From SAR92 clade bacterium (GTDB lineage: Bacteria > Pseudomonadota > Gammaproteobacteria > Pseudomonadales > Porticoccaceae): a stretch of 64,000 bases of DNA. The notes under the pieces are model-generated. The model made no database searches and was not told where the DNA came from. It worked only from the letters and a program-made list of their open reading frames with translations. Made by a program: the position numbers and the translations under genes. This document shows positions 1 through 9,164 of the stretch, piece by piece; position 1 is the first letter of the stretch; the number at the start of each line of letters is the position of its first letter. The stretch is taken from assembly GCA_004211905.1 (NCBI GenBank), contig SHBP01000004.1, positions 110,172 through 174,171 on the forward strand, given 5' to 3'.

Positions 1-1
1 T

Positions 2-97
2 CAACGCAGAGATCTTGGTTCAAACATGGTTATTATTAGAAAATTTATTGATCATTTAGACCTAGAAATAGCAAAAAGTAAAAAGGCTTTAAATTAA
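2..97 (+). CDS. 3' end of an unidentified protein-coding gene (partial)
   Basis: An open frame enters from the left edge and stops at TAA 95-97, giving about 31 residues that end in a basic, helical tail (IAKSKKALN). The stop is followed 12 bases later by the -35 box of the tRNA promoter, which fits the end of a gene. The fragment is too short to assign to a family and no function is proposed. Confidence 0.5.
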   Translation, partial: QRRDLGSNMVIIRKFIDHLDLEIAKSKKALN

Positions 98-109
98 GAC
101 TAGTTATGC

Positions 110-138
110 TTGACACTTTTCTTGTGGCTACTTATCAT
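110..138 (+). promoter_or_regulatory. sigma-70 promoter of the tRNA-Glu/tRNA-Gly unit
   Basis: A perfect -35 TTGACA (110-115) and a -10 TATCAT (133-138) are separated by 17 bp. They are followed by a GC-rich stretch GCGCGCC, typical of the discriminator of stringently controlled stable-RNA promoters. The tRNA begins 22 bp after the -10. The block TATCATGCGCGCCT recurs exactly at the yceD promoter near 31613. Confidence 0.8.
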
Positions 139-159
139 GCGCGCCTCCTAGCCAATCAC

Positions 160-235
160 GTCCCGTTCGTCTAGAGGCCTAGGACACCGCCCTTTCACGG
201 CGGTAACAGGGGTTCGACTCCCCTACGGGACGCCA
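160..235 (+). tRNA. tRNA-Glu (anticodon TTC)
   Basis: A 76-base cloverleaf with encoded CCA. The acceptor stem GTCCCGT (160-166) pairs with ACGGGAC (225-231), followed by discriminator G and CCA. The anticodon loop CTTTCAC carries TTC, and the T-arm GGGGTTCGACTCCCC is perfect. It is the first gene of a two-tRNA unit. Confidence 0.97.
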
Positions 236-265
236 TTTTTATACGTTGCCAGATTCTTGGCTTCT

Positions 266-341
266 GCGGGAATAGCTCAGTTGGTAGAGCGGTACCTTGC
301 CAAGGTACAGGTCGCCGGTTCGAACCCGGTTTCCCGCTCCA
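266..341 (+). tRNA. tRNA-Gly (anticodon GCC)
   Basis: A 76-base cloverleaf with encoded CCA. The acceptor arms GCGGGAA and TTCCCGC pair, the anticodon stem-loop GTACC-TTGCCAA-GGTAC gives anticodon GCC, and the T-arm CCGGTTCGAACCCGG is intact. It lies 30 bases after tRNA-Glu and is presumably cotranscribed from the promoter at 110-138. Confidence 0.97.
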
Positions 342-349
342 TTTTCCAT

Positions 350-383
350 AAACCCTTGTAGCCATTAGGCTATGGGGGTTTTT
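350..383 (+). terminator. rho-independent terminator after the tRNA pair
   Basis: A stem of AACCC..TAGCC against GGCTA..GGGTT (a few G-U pairs), with loop ATTA, runs into a T tract at 379-383. It lies nine bases after the CCA end of tRNA-Gly and closes the tRNA unit. Confidence 0.75.
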
Positions 384-471
384 CGAATATATAGTCTGCT
401 TCTTACGTGTTCTTCCTCAATATTGTCATGCTTGATTTGAAAATTGTGACTATTAAGTTATGCTCCCATCG

Positions 472-969
472 ATGACAAAAAAACTACTTCTAATTTGTAT
501 TCTTGTTTTTACATCTTCCGCTTGTTACTCGTCGGAGGTAACCACCTATTATTTTATTCGTCATGCTGAAAAATTACGGATTGATAAATCTGATCAAAAT
601 CCAAGTCTTACAGAAAAGGGGCTGGAACGCGCCAGCGCATGGCGAGAAATTTTCTCTAATGTTAATTTAGATGCTGTTTATTCAACAGACTACCTCAGGA
701 CAAAACTAACGGCTAAACCCACGGCGGATAGTAAGAACTTACCAATACTCTTGTACGATCCAAACGACATGTACTCAGATTCTTTTCAGCGTGAAACCAG
801 TGGTCAAACTGTTCTGGTAGTTGGTCATAGCAATACAACTAATGTTTTCGCCAACAAAGCGCTAGGAGAAGAAAAATATGGTCAAATTGATGATAACAAT
901 AATTCAAATCTCTACATTGTCACAATTATCGACAGAAAGGCTTCCTCGGTTTTGTTAAAGATTGATTAG
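472..969 (+). CDS. Secreted histidine phosphatase superfamily protein (SixA/PGM-like)
   Basis: This 165-residue protein has an N-terminal export signal (MTKK then a hydrophobic stretch to about residue 18). A cysteine at the end of the signal in SSAC makes a lipoprotein possible, although the -3 residue is not the usual leucine. The phosphohistidine motif RHAEK near residue 30 and a second conserved His in VGHSNT near residue 120 identify the branch-2-type histidine phosphatase fold, a phosphatase acting through a phosphohistidine. The length fits SixA-like single-domain members. An ATG 12 bases upstream (460) is also possible; neither start has a clear ribosome site. The substrate is unknown. 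Confidence 0.8.
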   Translation: MTKKLLLICILVFTSSACYSSEVTTYYFIRHAEKLRIDKSDQNPSLTEKGLERASAWREIFSNVNLDAVYSTDYLRTKLTAKPTADSKNLPILLYDPNDMYSDSFQRETSGQTVLVVGHSNTTNVFANKALGEEKYGQIDDNNNSNLYIVTIIDRKASSVLLKID

Positions 970-1087
970 GCTAGGCTTGTCTGCTAGCTCCATTCACTTT
1001 CAACTTGATAAGTGATCATTGTGAGTTATGCTTAAGTTACTGTTATTTATTTATGATTAGGGGTTCAGTTTAATTAGAGGACGAAAA

Positions 1088-1657
1088 ATGAAAGGGACAC
1101 TCACCAAATTACCTATCTTTATTATAATGCTATCGGCAATAGGATGTGCTCATCAGGATCCGACTTCAGACAAAAAGGAGGACTGGATATTCGCACATAT
1201 GGCCACCAAAGGTTTCATACCCAACAATACCACTGTAGTCATTCCCGTTACTCAAGATATTATTGCTTTTACTCAAGATACCTACCAGAAGCATGTTGAT
1301 TTCAATGCAATGGAATTTACGTCATTAACGGAGAATGCTCATGGCAGTGGTTCCCGTAAAGCAGTTTTGTCTTGGCTTGATGGCACAAATGTGGAGGAAA
1401 TTCGGCTGATAGTCACTGATGTAGCTATGCATGAAGATCTGCAGAGCATCATCTATACAACTGAGACCATTAGGTCATTTGGTGACATTAAAAATTTGGT
1501 ATCCCCGCATCTGTATCTAGATAGATATCAAACTAAGAAAAACAAATATGTGGATGAATATCGATATCCCTTCTATGACGACAGTTACTCACATCAGCGA
1601 ACGGAGTATATGGACCGCCATAGAATACCTACCGGGAAAAACAGTAGGGTACCTTGA
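1088..1657 (+). CDS. Putative lipoprotein of unknown function
   Basis: A 189-residue protein starting at ATG 1088 behind AGAGGACG. The N-terminus is a lipoprotein signal: basic start, hydrophobic core, and lipobox SAIGC with the acylated Cys near residue 20. The rest is soluble, with a tyrosine-, arginine- and aspartate-rich C-terminal tail (DEYRYPFYDDSY). I do not recognise a domain. Gaps of more than 100 bp on the 5' side and the convergent flavodoxin gene downstream suggest a single-gene unit. Envelope location is inferred from the signal; function is unknown. Confidence 0.6.
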   Translation: MKGTLTKLPIFIIMLSAIGCAHQDPTSDKKEDWIFAHMATKGFIPNNTTVVIPVTQDIIAFTQDTYQKHVDFNAMEFTSLTENAHGSGSRKAVLSWLDGTNVEEIRLIVTDVAMHEDLQSIIYTTETIRSFGDIKNLVSPHLYLDRYQTKKNKYVDEYRYPFYDDSYSHQRTEYMDRHRIPTGKNSRVP

Positions 1658-1680
1658 GACTATTTTGAGTATTCTCAATG

Positions 1681-2136
1681 CTAAAAAATGCCAAGAGATA
1701 GGCCTGCGGCCATGCCCAAGCCAAATTCCTCACATTCTTGTTGATGTTCATCCTTGAAACCGCCAACAATAATCAAAGGATCATTGATCTTACGTAGGGG
1801 GTAGCCTTTCACAATACGGTCAACCTCACGCACTGCGCCGGTGCCATCATTGCCAGAACTCACGAACATGCAATAGGGCAGGTTTATTTGATAAGGCTCT
1901 GCGGGGTAGAAAGTACGATCAAAAAAGTCTTTTAATGCGCCACTCATGTAACCAAAGTTCTCTGGTGTGCCAAAAATTAAACCATCAGCCCAAAGCAAGT
2001 CATCTAAAGTTGCATCGAAGGCTTTTAAAAAACGTGTTTCGACATCTTCATCCTGTTGACAGCCTGCATAGACAGCTTGAGCCATACGCTCAGTTCCACC
2101 ACTTTGACTGTGATAAATGACTAATAAATTTTTCAT
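1681..2136 (-). CDS. Flavodoxin-family protein / NAD(P)H-dependent FMN reductase-like
   Basis: A 151-residue single-domain flavodoxin fold. The N-terminal strand plus loop LLVIYHSQSGGTERMA is the FMN phosphate-binding motif, and GTPENFGYMSGALKDFFDR is typical of the WrbA/NADPH-dependent FMN reductase group. The ATG at 2136 is preferred over an in-frame TTG directly before it. It probably binds FMN and carries out a cytosolic redox reaction; the substrate cannot be told. It converges on the preceding lipoprotein gene with only 23 bases between stops. Confidence 0.82.
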   Translation of the reverse strand: MKNLLVIYHSQSGGTERMAQAVYAGCQQDEDVETRFLKAFDATLDDLLWADGLIFGTPENFGYMSGALKDFFDRTFYPAEPYQINLPYCMFVSSGNDGTGAVREVDRIVKGYPLRKINDPLIIVGGFKDEHQQECEEFGLGMAAGLSLGIF

Positions 2137-2247
2137 CAATATGTCTACACCGTAGCAATATATTTAGGTTAATCACACTACAATTTATTGAGAAGTACTT
2201 AATTATCTAGTTCGTAATTAGGATTCTGCCCCTCTACAAGGATACGT

Positions 2248-4716
2248 ATGATTTATCTGCTTGCAATAAGTTTTGGTGTATTTTCGATTGCATTTTATTC
2301 TAATTTGCCTAGCGCATGGGTTTTTGTCGTGTTAGCGCTGAGTTCAGTCCTACTTTTGGGTTTCCTAAAAATTAAGCACAGACAAGCTCCTAGTGTGGTC
2401 CTCAAAATTAGCCGCCTAACCGCCTTATTTGCTATAGGTAGCATCTGGGGATTGGTAGCAGCATATGACATTCAACATCATAGGCTACCTGACAGCTTAG
2501 ACGGATCCGATTTTGTTATATCTGGATATGTTGGCACTGTCCATAATGAGGATAAACGTCGAACCAGATTCGATTTTCATGTCGACTCAGCTCATCTATT
2601 AGGCGATTCAGATACAAAAATACCCCTAAAACACATCCTATTAAGTAATTATTCTGAGAATCAAAAGAACCGTGAACTGTTATTGCAAACTGGTGATAAA
2701 TGGAGCTTTGTAGCTCGCTTAAAAGTACCTAGAGGATTTTTAAATCCTGCTGGATTTGATTACCAAGCCTGGTTATTACAAGAGGGATATTCTGCCACTG
2801 GTTATATCAGGCAACCAGAATTAAGGAAAATATTAAGTACTCCACAGAATGCTCCCGCTATCCCGATGAGCGCTCGAGTTAATCTTTCCAGGATGGCTAT
2901 AAAGAACGCGATTAATGATAGCAACCTGTCCGAGTTTGGTGCTGCAGTGTTGGTGGCTCTTACTGTTGGCGACAGAAGTCAAATTAGTCCCTGGTGGGAG
3001 GATCTTTCTCGTTTGGGAGTAGTCCATCTTTTGGTTATTTCTGGGCTTCATATAGGCCTTGTCGCTGGCGCGGGCTTTATTTTGGGTCAGCTACTATCAC
3101 GATTCTTTTTACTGATACTTCATTTCTCTAGCTGGCCTTGCAACCCAAGCTTAGTTGTTCGGTGTATACCAATTGTCGTCGCCATACTATCAGCGGGATC
3201 TTATAGTCTTCTAGCAGGGCTCACACTGCCCACTCAACGGGCTTTAATAGCGGTATGCGTTGTAATGTTTGCTAAACTGACCTACCGTCGCATTAGTCCT
3301 TGGCCCTGCATTGTCTGGGCTTTTACATTGATTTCTTTAATTCAACCAATGGCGGTCTTGAGTTCGGGGTTTTGGTTATCCTTTACCGCTGTTACGGCGC
3401 TAGTTTGGTGGTTTTACCCATGGCACTCGACTGATCGCAGATACAGACTTCGAATGACGATTAGTGCTCAAGTGATGCTGTGTTTAGCTATGGCTGTTCC
3501 TTTGATTATTTTTATCGGAAAATTCTCTTGGTTAGCACCCATAATAAATATCCTAGCCGTTCCTTGGGTGTCTTTTGTCACAGTCCCTCTGGGACTAGCG
3601 GGCATTCTTGCTTGGGTGGCAAGTAAAGATTTAGGGGCAATGGTATGGGCTTTAGCAGACCTATCCATCAAGCCCTTAGATTGGGTTTTGACAAAAATCC
3701 CGCAGTCTCATGGATTTTTTTATGTACCAGTCATTCAAGACGCGCCGCTAATCTTGGCATTCGTAATGGTCGTCATAGGGCTCGTGCTGCCATTGCCTAA
3801 AAGCTACAAAATGGCTTGTTTTTTACCATTGACGTTAGCGCTTTTATTTACTGAGCAGGATGAAAATGCTCGACTAACTGTACTCGATGTCGGTCAAGGA
3901 TTATCGATTGTTGTTGAAAAAGGGGCCCGTGTCCTAATTTATGATGTTGGCCCTCGATACAGCAAACAATTTGATGCAGGGAGTGGAATCCTAACGCCGT
4001 ACATTCGCTCTCGAGGTCATCTAGTGATTGATGAGGTGGTAGTCAGTCATGAAGACAACGATCATAGTGGAGGTCTTTTGCCTTTGATTGCTGAGATACC
4101 TGTAAACAAAATATTCTTGGGTTCGGGTTTGAAAGATAAGTTGGCTTCTATTACCTCCGCTGCAAAGATAAATGCAAACGTGAAGCACTGTGAACAAGGC
4201 CAAAGTTGGGTTTGGGCATCATCGTCCGCAGGTATAGATCGGCACGATAGTGGACGGGTTTATTTTGAAGTAATTTGGCCTCCCAAAAACGGTCCAAAAA
4301 AGGGTAATAATAGTTCCTGCGTTTTAATCATTACATGGCAGGGCCAATCAATTCTCCTGGCTGGGGACATAGAAAAGAGAGCAGAACAGACCATTGTCGA
4401 AAGCGGAGTGTTAGAGGGTTATGCAGTGTCCGTACTCATCGCTCCCCACCATGGAAGTACAACTTCATCTACTAATGCTTTTGTGAAAGTGGTAAAGCCA
4501 GAACATGTCGTGTTTTCAAGTGGCTTTAGACATCACTTTGGTCACCCTCATCCTGATGTTGTCAGACGTTACAAACTCCGCGGTAGTGAGCTTTGGTCAA
4601 CAGGCGACCAAGGAGCTATAACTTTTGCATGGCAATCTCAGGGTGGGCTAAAGGTTCAAGGTGAGAGAGAAAAAGGATTTTTTGACTGTTTTACCTGCAG
4701 GGCCTGGTGGAGGTAA
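2248..4716 (+). CDS. comEC: DNA internalization-related competence protein ComEC/Rec2
   Basis: An 822-residue inner-membrane protein with the full ComEC plan. There are N-terminal membrane segments and a periplasmic OB-like domain (to about 220), the multi-helix Competence channel domain (about 220-510), and a C-terminal metallo-beta-lactamase-like domain. The latter shows VLDVGQG (about 543-549), SHEDNDHSGG (about 600-609) and APHHGS (about 732-737). ComEC forms the channel that imports one strand of transforming DNA; the C-terminal domain is thought to be a nuclease. The start at ATG 2248 follows AAGGATAC. The usual companions exbB/exbD are absent: a 277-bp gap with no gene leads to msbA. 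Confidence 0.95.
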   Translation: MIYLLAISFGVFSIAFYSNLPSAWVFVVLALSSVLLLGFLKIKHRQAPSVVLKISRLTALFAIGSIWGLVAAYDIQHHRLPDSLDGSDFVISGYVGTVHNEDKRRTRFDFHVDSAHLLGDSDTKIPLKHILLSNYSENQKNRELLLQTGDKWSFVARLKVPRGFLNPAGFDYQAWLLQEGYSATGYIRQPELRKILSTPQNAPAIPMSARVNLSRMAIKNAINDSNLSEFGAAVLVALTVGDRSQISPWWEDLSRLGVVHLLVISGLHIGLVAGAGFILGQLLSRFFLLILHFSSWPCNPSLVVRCIPIVVAILSAGSYSLLAGLTLPTQRALIAVCVVMFAKLTYRRISPWPCIVWAFTLISLIQPMAVLSSGFWLSFTAVTALVWWFYPWHSTDRRYRLRMTISAQVMLCLAMAVPLIIFIGKFSWLAPIINILAVPWVSFVTVPLGLAGILAWVASKDLGAMVWALADLSIKPLDWVLTKIPQSHGFFYVPVIQDAPLILAFVMVVIGLVLPLPKSYKMACFLPLTLALLFTEQDENARLTVLDVGQGLSIVVEKGARVLIYDVGPRYSKQFDAGSGILTPYIRSRGHLVIDEVVVSHEDNDHSGGLLPLIAEIPVNKIFLGSGLKDKLASITSAAKINANVKHCEQGQSWVWASSSAGIDRHDSGRVYFEVIWPPKNGPKKGNNSSCVLIITWQGQSILLAGDIEKRAEQTIVESGVLEGYAVSVLIAPHHGSTTSSTNAFVKVVKPEHVVFSSGFRHHFGHPHPDVVRRYKLRGSELWSTGDQGAITFAWQSQGGLKVQGEREKGFFDCFTCRAWWR

Positions 4717-4993
4717 AAGGGTAATCATGAAATTACTGGCGAAGTAATTCTCTTCCATGGTTGAGTATGAATAAATAACTTGGAGTTAATCTCTCCCTGA
4801 GTATGCCCATTGCCCCATGATGTGTTTTAATTGCATCTATACACGGTCTCCAGTGATGTTTAAGGCCAAGTAAACCAATAATAAAAGAGAATAACAATGG
4901 TGGTGGTTTTTAGCGTCTTGCGAAGGATTTTGGATGACGTAAGTCCCTCGGCTTTTGAATTTAATTGTGATAAACATAACGAGTTTTTAGTCT

Positions 4994-6835
4994 ATGTCTG
5001 ATACCGCGAGTCCCTCCGGGACAAAAACCTATTTACGACTTTTATGGTATGTGGCTCGTTACTGGTTCCCATTTTTAATTGCGGTATTTGGTCTGTTGCT
5101 ACATTCACTAGCTGAGATTGCCTTTATTGATCTGTTTCGCTACATGACAGATATCGTAGGGGTGCTCACAGGATCCGTGGCTGATACATCAGCTGTCTCT
5201 TCGTCGGGCTTTACGGGTGGTATGGCTAACAGGCTTCTTGGAGATTTTTGGGTTAACAAACCCTGGTTGGTGATTCCCCTATTTTTAGTTTTGATTAGTG
5301 CTGCGAGAGGGATAGGTTATTTAATAGGCACCTATTTTCTTGCTTATGTCGCCAATTATCTTGTGCATGCGTTGCGGACCGATCTCTTCGAACGCTACCT
5401 GTTGCTTCCATTTAAGTTTTTTGATCAGGCGATGTCTGGCCACTTAGTATCTGTGGTTACCTTCAACGTACAGCAGGTGACAGAGGCCGGTACAAAAGCT
5501 ATTAAAACAGTAATTCAGCAGGGCAGTTTAGTTGTTGGTTTAATGGGGTATTTAATTTATACCAATTGGATTCTCACCCTGTTCTTTATTGCTGCATTAC
5601 CTTTGATAGGGATGATCGTGACTAAGGTCAGCAAGCGATTCCGGCTAATTAGTAAAAATATTCAGTCGGCTATGGGAGATGTAACTCATGTCACCCAAGA
5701 GGCCGTTCATGGCTATCAAGAAGTACGTATGTTTGGTGCCAAAAAAAGCGAGCGATTACGAATGAAGAGGGCAAGTCACGGTAACAGAAGACAGAACATG
5801 AAAATGGCATTTACTAGTGCTTTGAGTAATCCATTGATCATCTTTATTGTTTCCTTTGCTTTTGCCGGTGTTACCGGATTTATGCTCAACCCGTTCATTT
5901 TGGATACCATGTCTACGGGTAGTTTTGTTGCTTTCATTATGGCCTCAGGCGTACTTATCAAGCCTATTCGCCAGTTGACAGAAGTTAACAGCGATATCCA
6001 GAAAGGAATTGCTGCTTCGGAGTCAATTTTCGCTATTATTGATAGTCCTGCTGAGGTGGATAAGGGCAGATACAAAACTGAATCCGTAACAGGGAGGTTG
6101 GATTTTTCTAACATCAATTTTAGCTACGAAGGTGCCAAAAAAGAGGTACTTAAGGATATTAATTTCTCGGTCAGCCCTGGAGAAACTATCGCTCTAGTGG
6201 GCTCTTCAGGGAGTGGCAAAACATCACTAGTAAACTTGATACCCCGATTTTATAACCACGAGGACGGTAAGATACTACTTGATGGTACTGACGTTAATGA
6301 CTTTTCTCTAGTCAATTTACGTAGTCATATTTCGATTGTCAGCCAGAATGTCACTTTGTTTAATGACACTATCTTCAATAATATCGCGTATGGCGAGCTT
6401 CAAGGCCGGTCTGAAGAAAAGGTGAGAGCCGCTGCGCAGGTAGCTCATGCAACTGAGTTTATTAACGAAATGCCTGATGGTTTTGATACGCAAGTAGGTG
6501 ATGATGGAGTGATGCTTTCTGGGGGGCAACGCCAGCGTATAGCTATCGCCAGAGCAGTGCTTAAGAATGCTCCAATTCTAATCCTTGATGAGGCTACATC
6601 GGCTCTAGATACGGACTCAGAGCGCCATATCCAAGCTGCTCTAGAGGAGTTGATGAAAGGGCGTACAAGCTTTGTAATCGCTCATCGGTTGAGTACCGTG
6701 GAAAAAGCAGATCGCATACTTGTCCTCGAGAAAGGTCAGATAATCGAGCAAGGGACACACGAGGAGCTGATTGAAGTGAAAGGTCGTTATGCTAATCTCT
6801 ACCGCAAGCAGTTTGACGAACCTCAGGTGGATTAG
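4994..6835 (+). CDS. msbA: Lipid A export ATP-binding/permease MsbA
   Basis: A 613-residue half-size ABC exporter. Six membrane helices occupy roughly residues 15-330, followed by the nucleotide-binding domain with Walker A GSSGSGKTS (about 403-411), signature LSGGQRQR (about 507), Walker B ILILDEATSALD (about 528) and the H-loop IAHRLS (about 562). A homodimer flips core-lipid A across the inner membrane. The direct coupling to lpxK (two bases between stop and next start) supports MsbA rather than a drug exporter. A glycine/serine-rich insertion in the first periplasmic loop makes it slightly longer than the E. coli protein. Confidence 0.93.
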   Translation: MSDTASPSGTKTYLRLLWYVARYWFPFLIAVFGLLLHSLAEIAFIDLFRYMTDIVGVLTGSVADTSAVSSSGFTGGMANRLLGDFWVNKPWLVIPLFLVLISAARGIGYLIGTYFLAYVANYLVHALRTDLFERYLLLPFKFFDQAMSGHLVSVVTFNVQQVTEAGTKAIKTVIQQGSLVVGLMGYLIYTNWILTLFFIAALPLIGMIVTKVSKRFRLISKNIQSAMGDVTHVTQEAVHGYQEVRMFGAKKSERLRMKRASHGNRRQNMKMAFTSALSNPLIIFIVSFAFAGVTGFMLNPFILDTMSTGSFVAFIMASGVLIKPIRQLTEVNSDIQKGIAASESIFAIIDSPAEVDKGRYKTESVTGRLDFSNINFSYEGAKKEVLKDINFSVSPGETIALVGSSGSGKTSLVNLIPRFYNHEDGKILLDGTDVNDFSLVNLRSHISIVSQNVTLFNDTIFNNIAYGELQGRSEEKVRAAAQVAHATEFINEMPDGFDTQVGDDGVMLSGGQRQRIAIARAVLKNAPILILDEATSALDTDSERHIQAALEELMKGRTSFVIAHRLSTVEKADRILVLEKGQIIEQGTHEELIEVKGRYANLYRKQFDEPQVD

Positions 6836-6837
6836 GT

Positions 6838-7842
6838 TTGTCTGCTGAAAGGTTTTGGATAAACGCGTGGTATCAAAAGAGTCCTTGGCTTGTCCTGTTG
6901 GTTCCCTTGTCTTGGTTGTTTAGGGCGATAAGTTGGTTTCGACGTATTATTCTTCAGTGGTGCTTTCAGGATAGGCCATATGCCGTGCCTGTTATCGTTA
7001 TTGGTAACATTTCCCTTGGTGGGAGTGGCAAAACACCTTTAATTATTGCTTTGGGCAAAGCTTTTTCAGAAAAGGGTTATTCTGTCGGAGTAGTCAGTCG
7101 AGGTTATGGTGGTGCTTCAACACAATATCCGTTGGTTGTTACTCCAGATACCCCAGTGGGTCAAAGTGGTGATGAGCCCTTGTTGATTGCTAAGAAGCTA
7201 GGCTGCCCAGTGGTGGTAGACCCTAATCGAGCGAGGGCAGTCGAGACAATGGTCAAAAGTTTTTCATGCGATTTTATTCTCAGCGACGATGGGTTACAGC
7301 ATTACCGCTTGCATAGAGATATTGAAATTGTCGTTGTGGATGGCAGTCGCGGCTTCGGTAACGGTTATACTTTGCCCGCAGGCCCATTGCGGGAACCTCC
7401 TAGACGGCTAAAAGAAGTTGATTTCATCGTACAAAATGGCGGGATCGTAGAGCCTGATGGCCCTGTGACTTATGTCGTACACATGGAGTCTTCAGGACTT
7501 CGTCGGTTCGGCTCGACTGAATTGATCGGGTTTGATCAGTGGGTTGAGTCGACTACTATCCATGCTGTTGCCGCAATAGGGCATCCTGAGCGCTTCTCTG
7601 AGAGTCTCAGGCATCTGGGCTTTAAAGTGGATTTAGAGCCTAAAAATGACCATCAAGCACTCACAGCGAGTGACATTAAGTTCGATGATGATCTGCCAGT
7701 CGTGATTACTGCGAAGGATGCAGTAAAATACCAGGGCTTGGTGCCCGATAATCTTTGGGTATTAGAGGTTGAAATGACGTTGGATAATGAATTTGTATCC
7801 AGCCTTATTGATTGCGCAGGTCCTACTGTGACGAGCGCATAA
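6838..7842 (+). CDS. lpxK: Tetraacyldisaccharide 4'-kinase LpxK
   Basis: This 334-residue membrane-associated kinase phosphorylates the 4' position of the tetraacyldisaccharide 1-phosphate in lipid A synthesis. An N-terminal hydrophobic helix (about 15-32) is followed by the P-loop GNISLGGSGKTP (about 56-67), the motif SRGYGG, and SDDGLQHYRL with the catalytic-site Asp/His. The start is TTG 6838, two bases after the msbA stop, with AGGTGG seven bases upstream; no ATG fits the conserved N-terminus. It is translationally coupled to msbA and followed by kdsB, so lipid A and Kdo supply are co-expressed. Confidence 0.93.
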   Translation: MSAERFWINAWYQKSPWLVLLVPLSWLFRAISWFRRIILQWCFQDRPYAVPVIVIGNISLGGSGKTPLIIALGKAFSEKGYSVGVVSRGYGGASTQYPLVVTPDTPVGQSGDEPLLIAKKLGCPVVVDPNRARAVETMVKSFSCDFILSDDGLQHYRLHRDIEIVVVDGSRGFGNGYTLPAGPLREPPRRLKEVDFIVQNGGIVEPDGPVTYVVHMESSGLRRFGSTELIGFDQWVESTTIHAVAAIGHPERFSESLRHLGFKVDLEPKNDHQALTASDIKFDDDLPVVITAKDAVKYQGLVPDNLWVLEVEMTLDNEFVSSLIDCAGPTVTSA

Positions 7843-7890
7843 CTTAACCTTATAATGTCGGTACACTTTCGTTTAATTGATGAGTAATTT

Positions 7891-8628
7891 ATGGCTTTTG
7901 TTGTAATTATACCTGCTCGTTATGCCTCATCGCGCCTTCCTGGGAAGCCTCTAAAGGATATTGCTGGGCTTCCAATGATCCAGCGAGTCTGGCAACAAGC
8001 TTGTAAAAGTAGCGCTTCCCGAGTGGTGATTGCAACAGATGATAGTCGAATCAAATCTGTAGCAGAGGCCTTTGGTGCAGAAGTTTGTATGACTCGAGAG
8101 GACCATGCGTCAGGAACGGACCGGTTACAGGAAGTCTCCAGCCAGTTAAATCTCAGTGAGGACCAAGTTGTGGTCAATGTACAGGGAGATGAACCATTGA
8201 TTCCACCTGTAGTTATTGATCAGGTTGCGAGTAATTTGAGCATGAATGAAGCTGCGGGAGTGGCAACACTGCGCGAAGCTATAACATCGGAAGAGGATCT
8301 CCAGAACCCTAATATCGTAAAGGTTGTAGCAAATTTGAATGGCTTTGCGAGTTACTTCAGCAGAGCACCCATCCCATGGGTGAGAGACAAGGATTTGCCC
8401 GAGGCTTGGCATGCCGCCCATCGTCATATAGGAATTTACGCCTATCGAGTAGCTCACTTGGATCGGTTTGTTCAATGGCCGGTAGCACCTGCCGAGCACG
8501 CTGAATCACTGGAGCAGCTGCGGTTTTTATGGAATGGCGTCGCGATCCATGTCGATGATGCTATTACTGAGGTTCCTGGGGGTATCGATACTGAGGAAGA
8601 TCTAAAAGCGGTATCACTTCTTTTCTAA
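7891..8628 (+). CDS. kdsB: 3-deoxy-manno-octulosonate cytidylyltransferase KdsB
   Basis: A 245-residue enzyme that activates Kdo with CTP to CMP-Kdo for the LPS inner core. The signature [14 protein letters not shown] starts at residue 8, [11 protein letters not shown] carries the metal-binding acidic pair, and the C-terminal [10 protein letters not shown] is typical. The start is ATG 7891. It lies 48 bp after lpxK; the small ycaR gene often found between lpxK and kdsB is missing. Confidence 0.95.
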   Translation: MAFVVIIPARYASSRLPGKPLKDIAGLPMIQRVWQQACKSSASRVVIATDDSRIKSVAEAFGAEVCMTREDHASGTDRLQEVSSQLNLSEDQVVVNVQGDEPLIPPVVIDQVASNLSMNEAAGVATLREAITSEEDLQNPNIVKVVANLNGFASYFSRAPIPWVRDKDLPEAWHAAHRHIGIYAYRVAHLDRFVQWPVAPAEHAESLEQLRFLWNGVAIHVDDAITEVPGGIDTEEDLKAVSLLF

Positions 8629-8663
8629 ACGTTTTATGTGAATTTATAAGCTGAAAATAAATT

Positions 8664-9164
8664 ATGGTTAACACTTCGGTTCTTTTTGTTTGTTTGGGCA
8701 ATATTTGTAGGTCTCCAACAGCACATGCTGTTTTTCAATCGATGGTTAATAGGGCCGGATTGACCAATCAATTCTATGTTGATGGGGCAGGCACGGGCGA
8801 TTGGCACCTCGGGCACCCACCAGATACTCGATCGGCTGCTACAGCATCGTTGCGAGGCTACGATATGTCGACCCTGAGGTCTCGTCTGGTTACCGTGGAT
8901 GATTTCTCAAGATTTGATTACATTATTGCCATGGATACGGACAACTTGGAGAACCTAAATGTCATGCGTCCCTCTAATTTTGGTGGCCAATTGAAACTAC
9001 TTTTAGATTTTTCGAGCAAGCCTGAGTATAAGGAGATTAGCGAGGTTCCTGATCCTTATTATGGTGGCGAAGATGGCTTCCCATTGGTTTTAGACTTGAT
9101 TGAAGATGCTTGTGCGTCATTACTAAATCATATTAGAACTCAGATTGACGACCGAAATGAGTGA
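8664..9164 (+). CDS. Low-molecular-weight protein-tyrosine phosphatase
   Basis: A 166-residue cytosolic phosphatase. The P-loop VCLGNICRSP places the nucleophile Cys10 and Arg16 in a CX5R motif, and VPDPYYGG near residue 130 supplies the general-acid Asp. This matches the arsenate-reductase-like LMW-PTP family (Wzb/PtpA). The same gene sits between kdsB and murB in Pseudomonas. Its stop overlaps the murB start by eight bases, so the two are coupled. The physiological substrate is not evident; no tyrosine kinase of the Wzc type is in view. Confidence 0.9.
   Translation: MVNTSVLFVCLGNICRSPTAHAVFQSMVNRAGLTNQFYVDGAGTGDWHLGHPPDTRSAATASLRGYDMSTLRSRLVTVDDFSRFDYIIAMDTDNLENLNVMRPSNFGGQLKLLLDFSSKPEYKEISEVPDPYYGGEDGFPLVLDLIEDACASLLNHIRTQIDDRNE

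Noticed and set aside
6838..6840. TTG starts of lpxK and of plsX (32380) as signs of damaged genes
   Set aside because: Both have a ribosome site at the right distance and full-length conserved N-termini; TTG is an ordinary alternative start.
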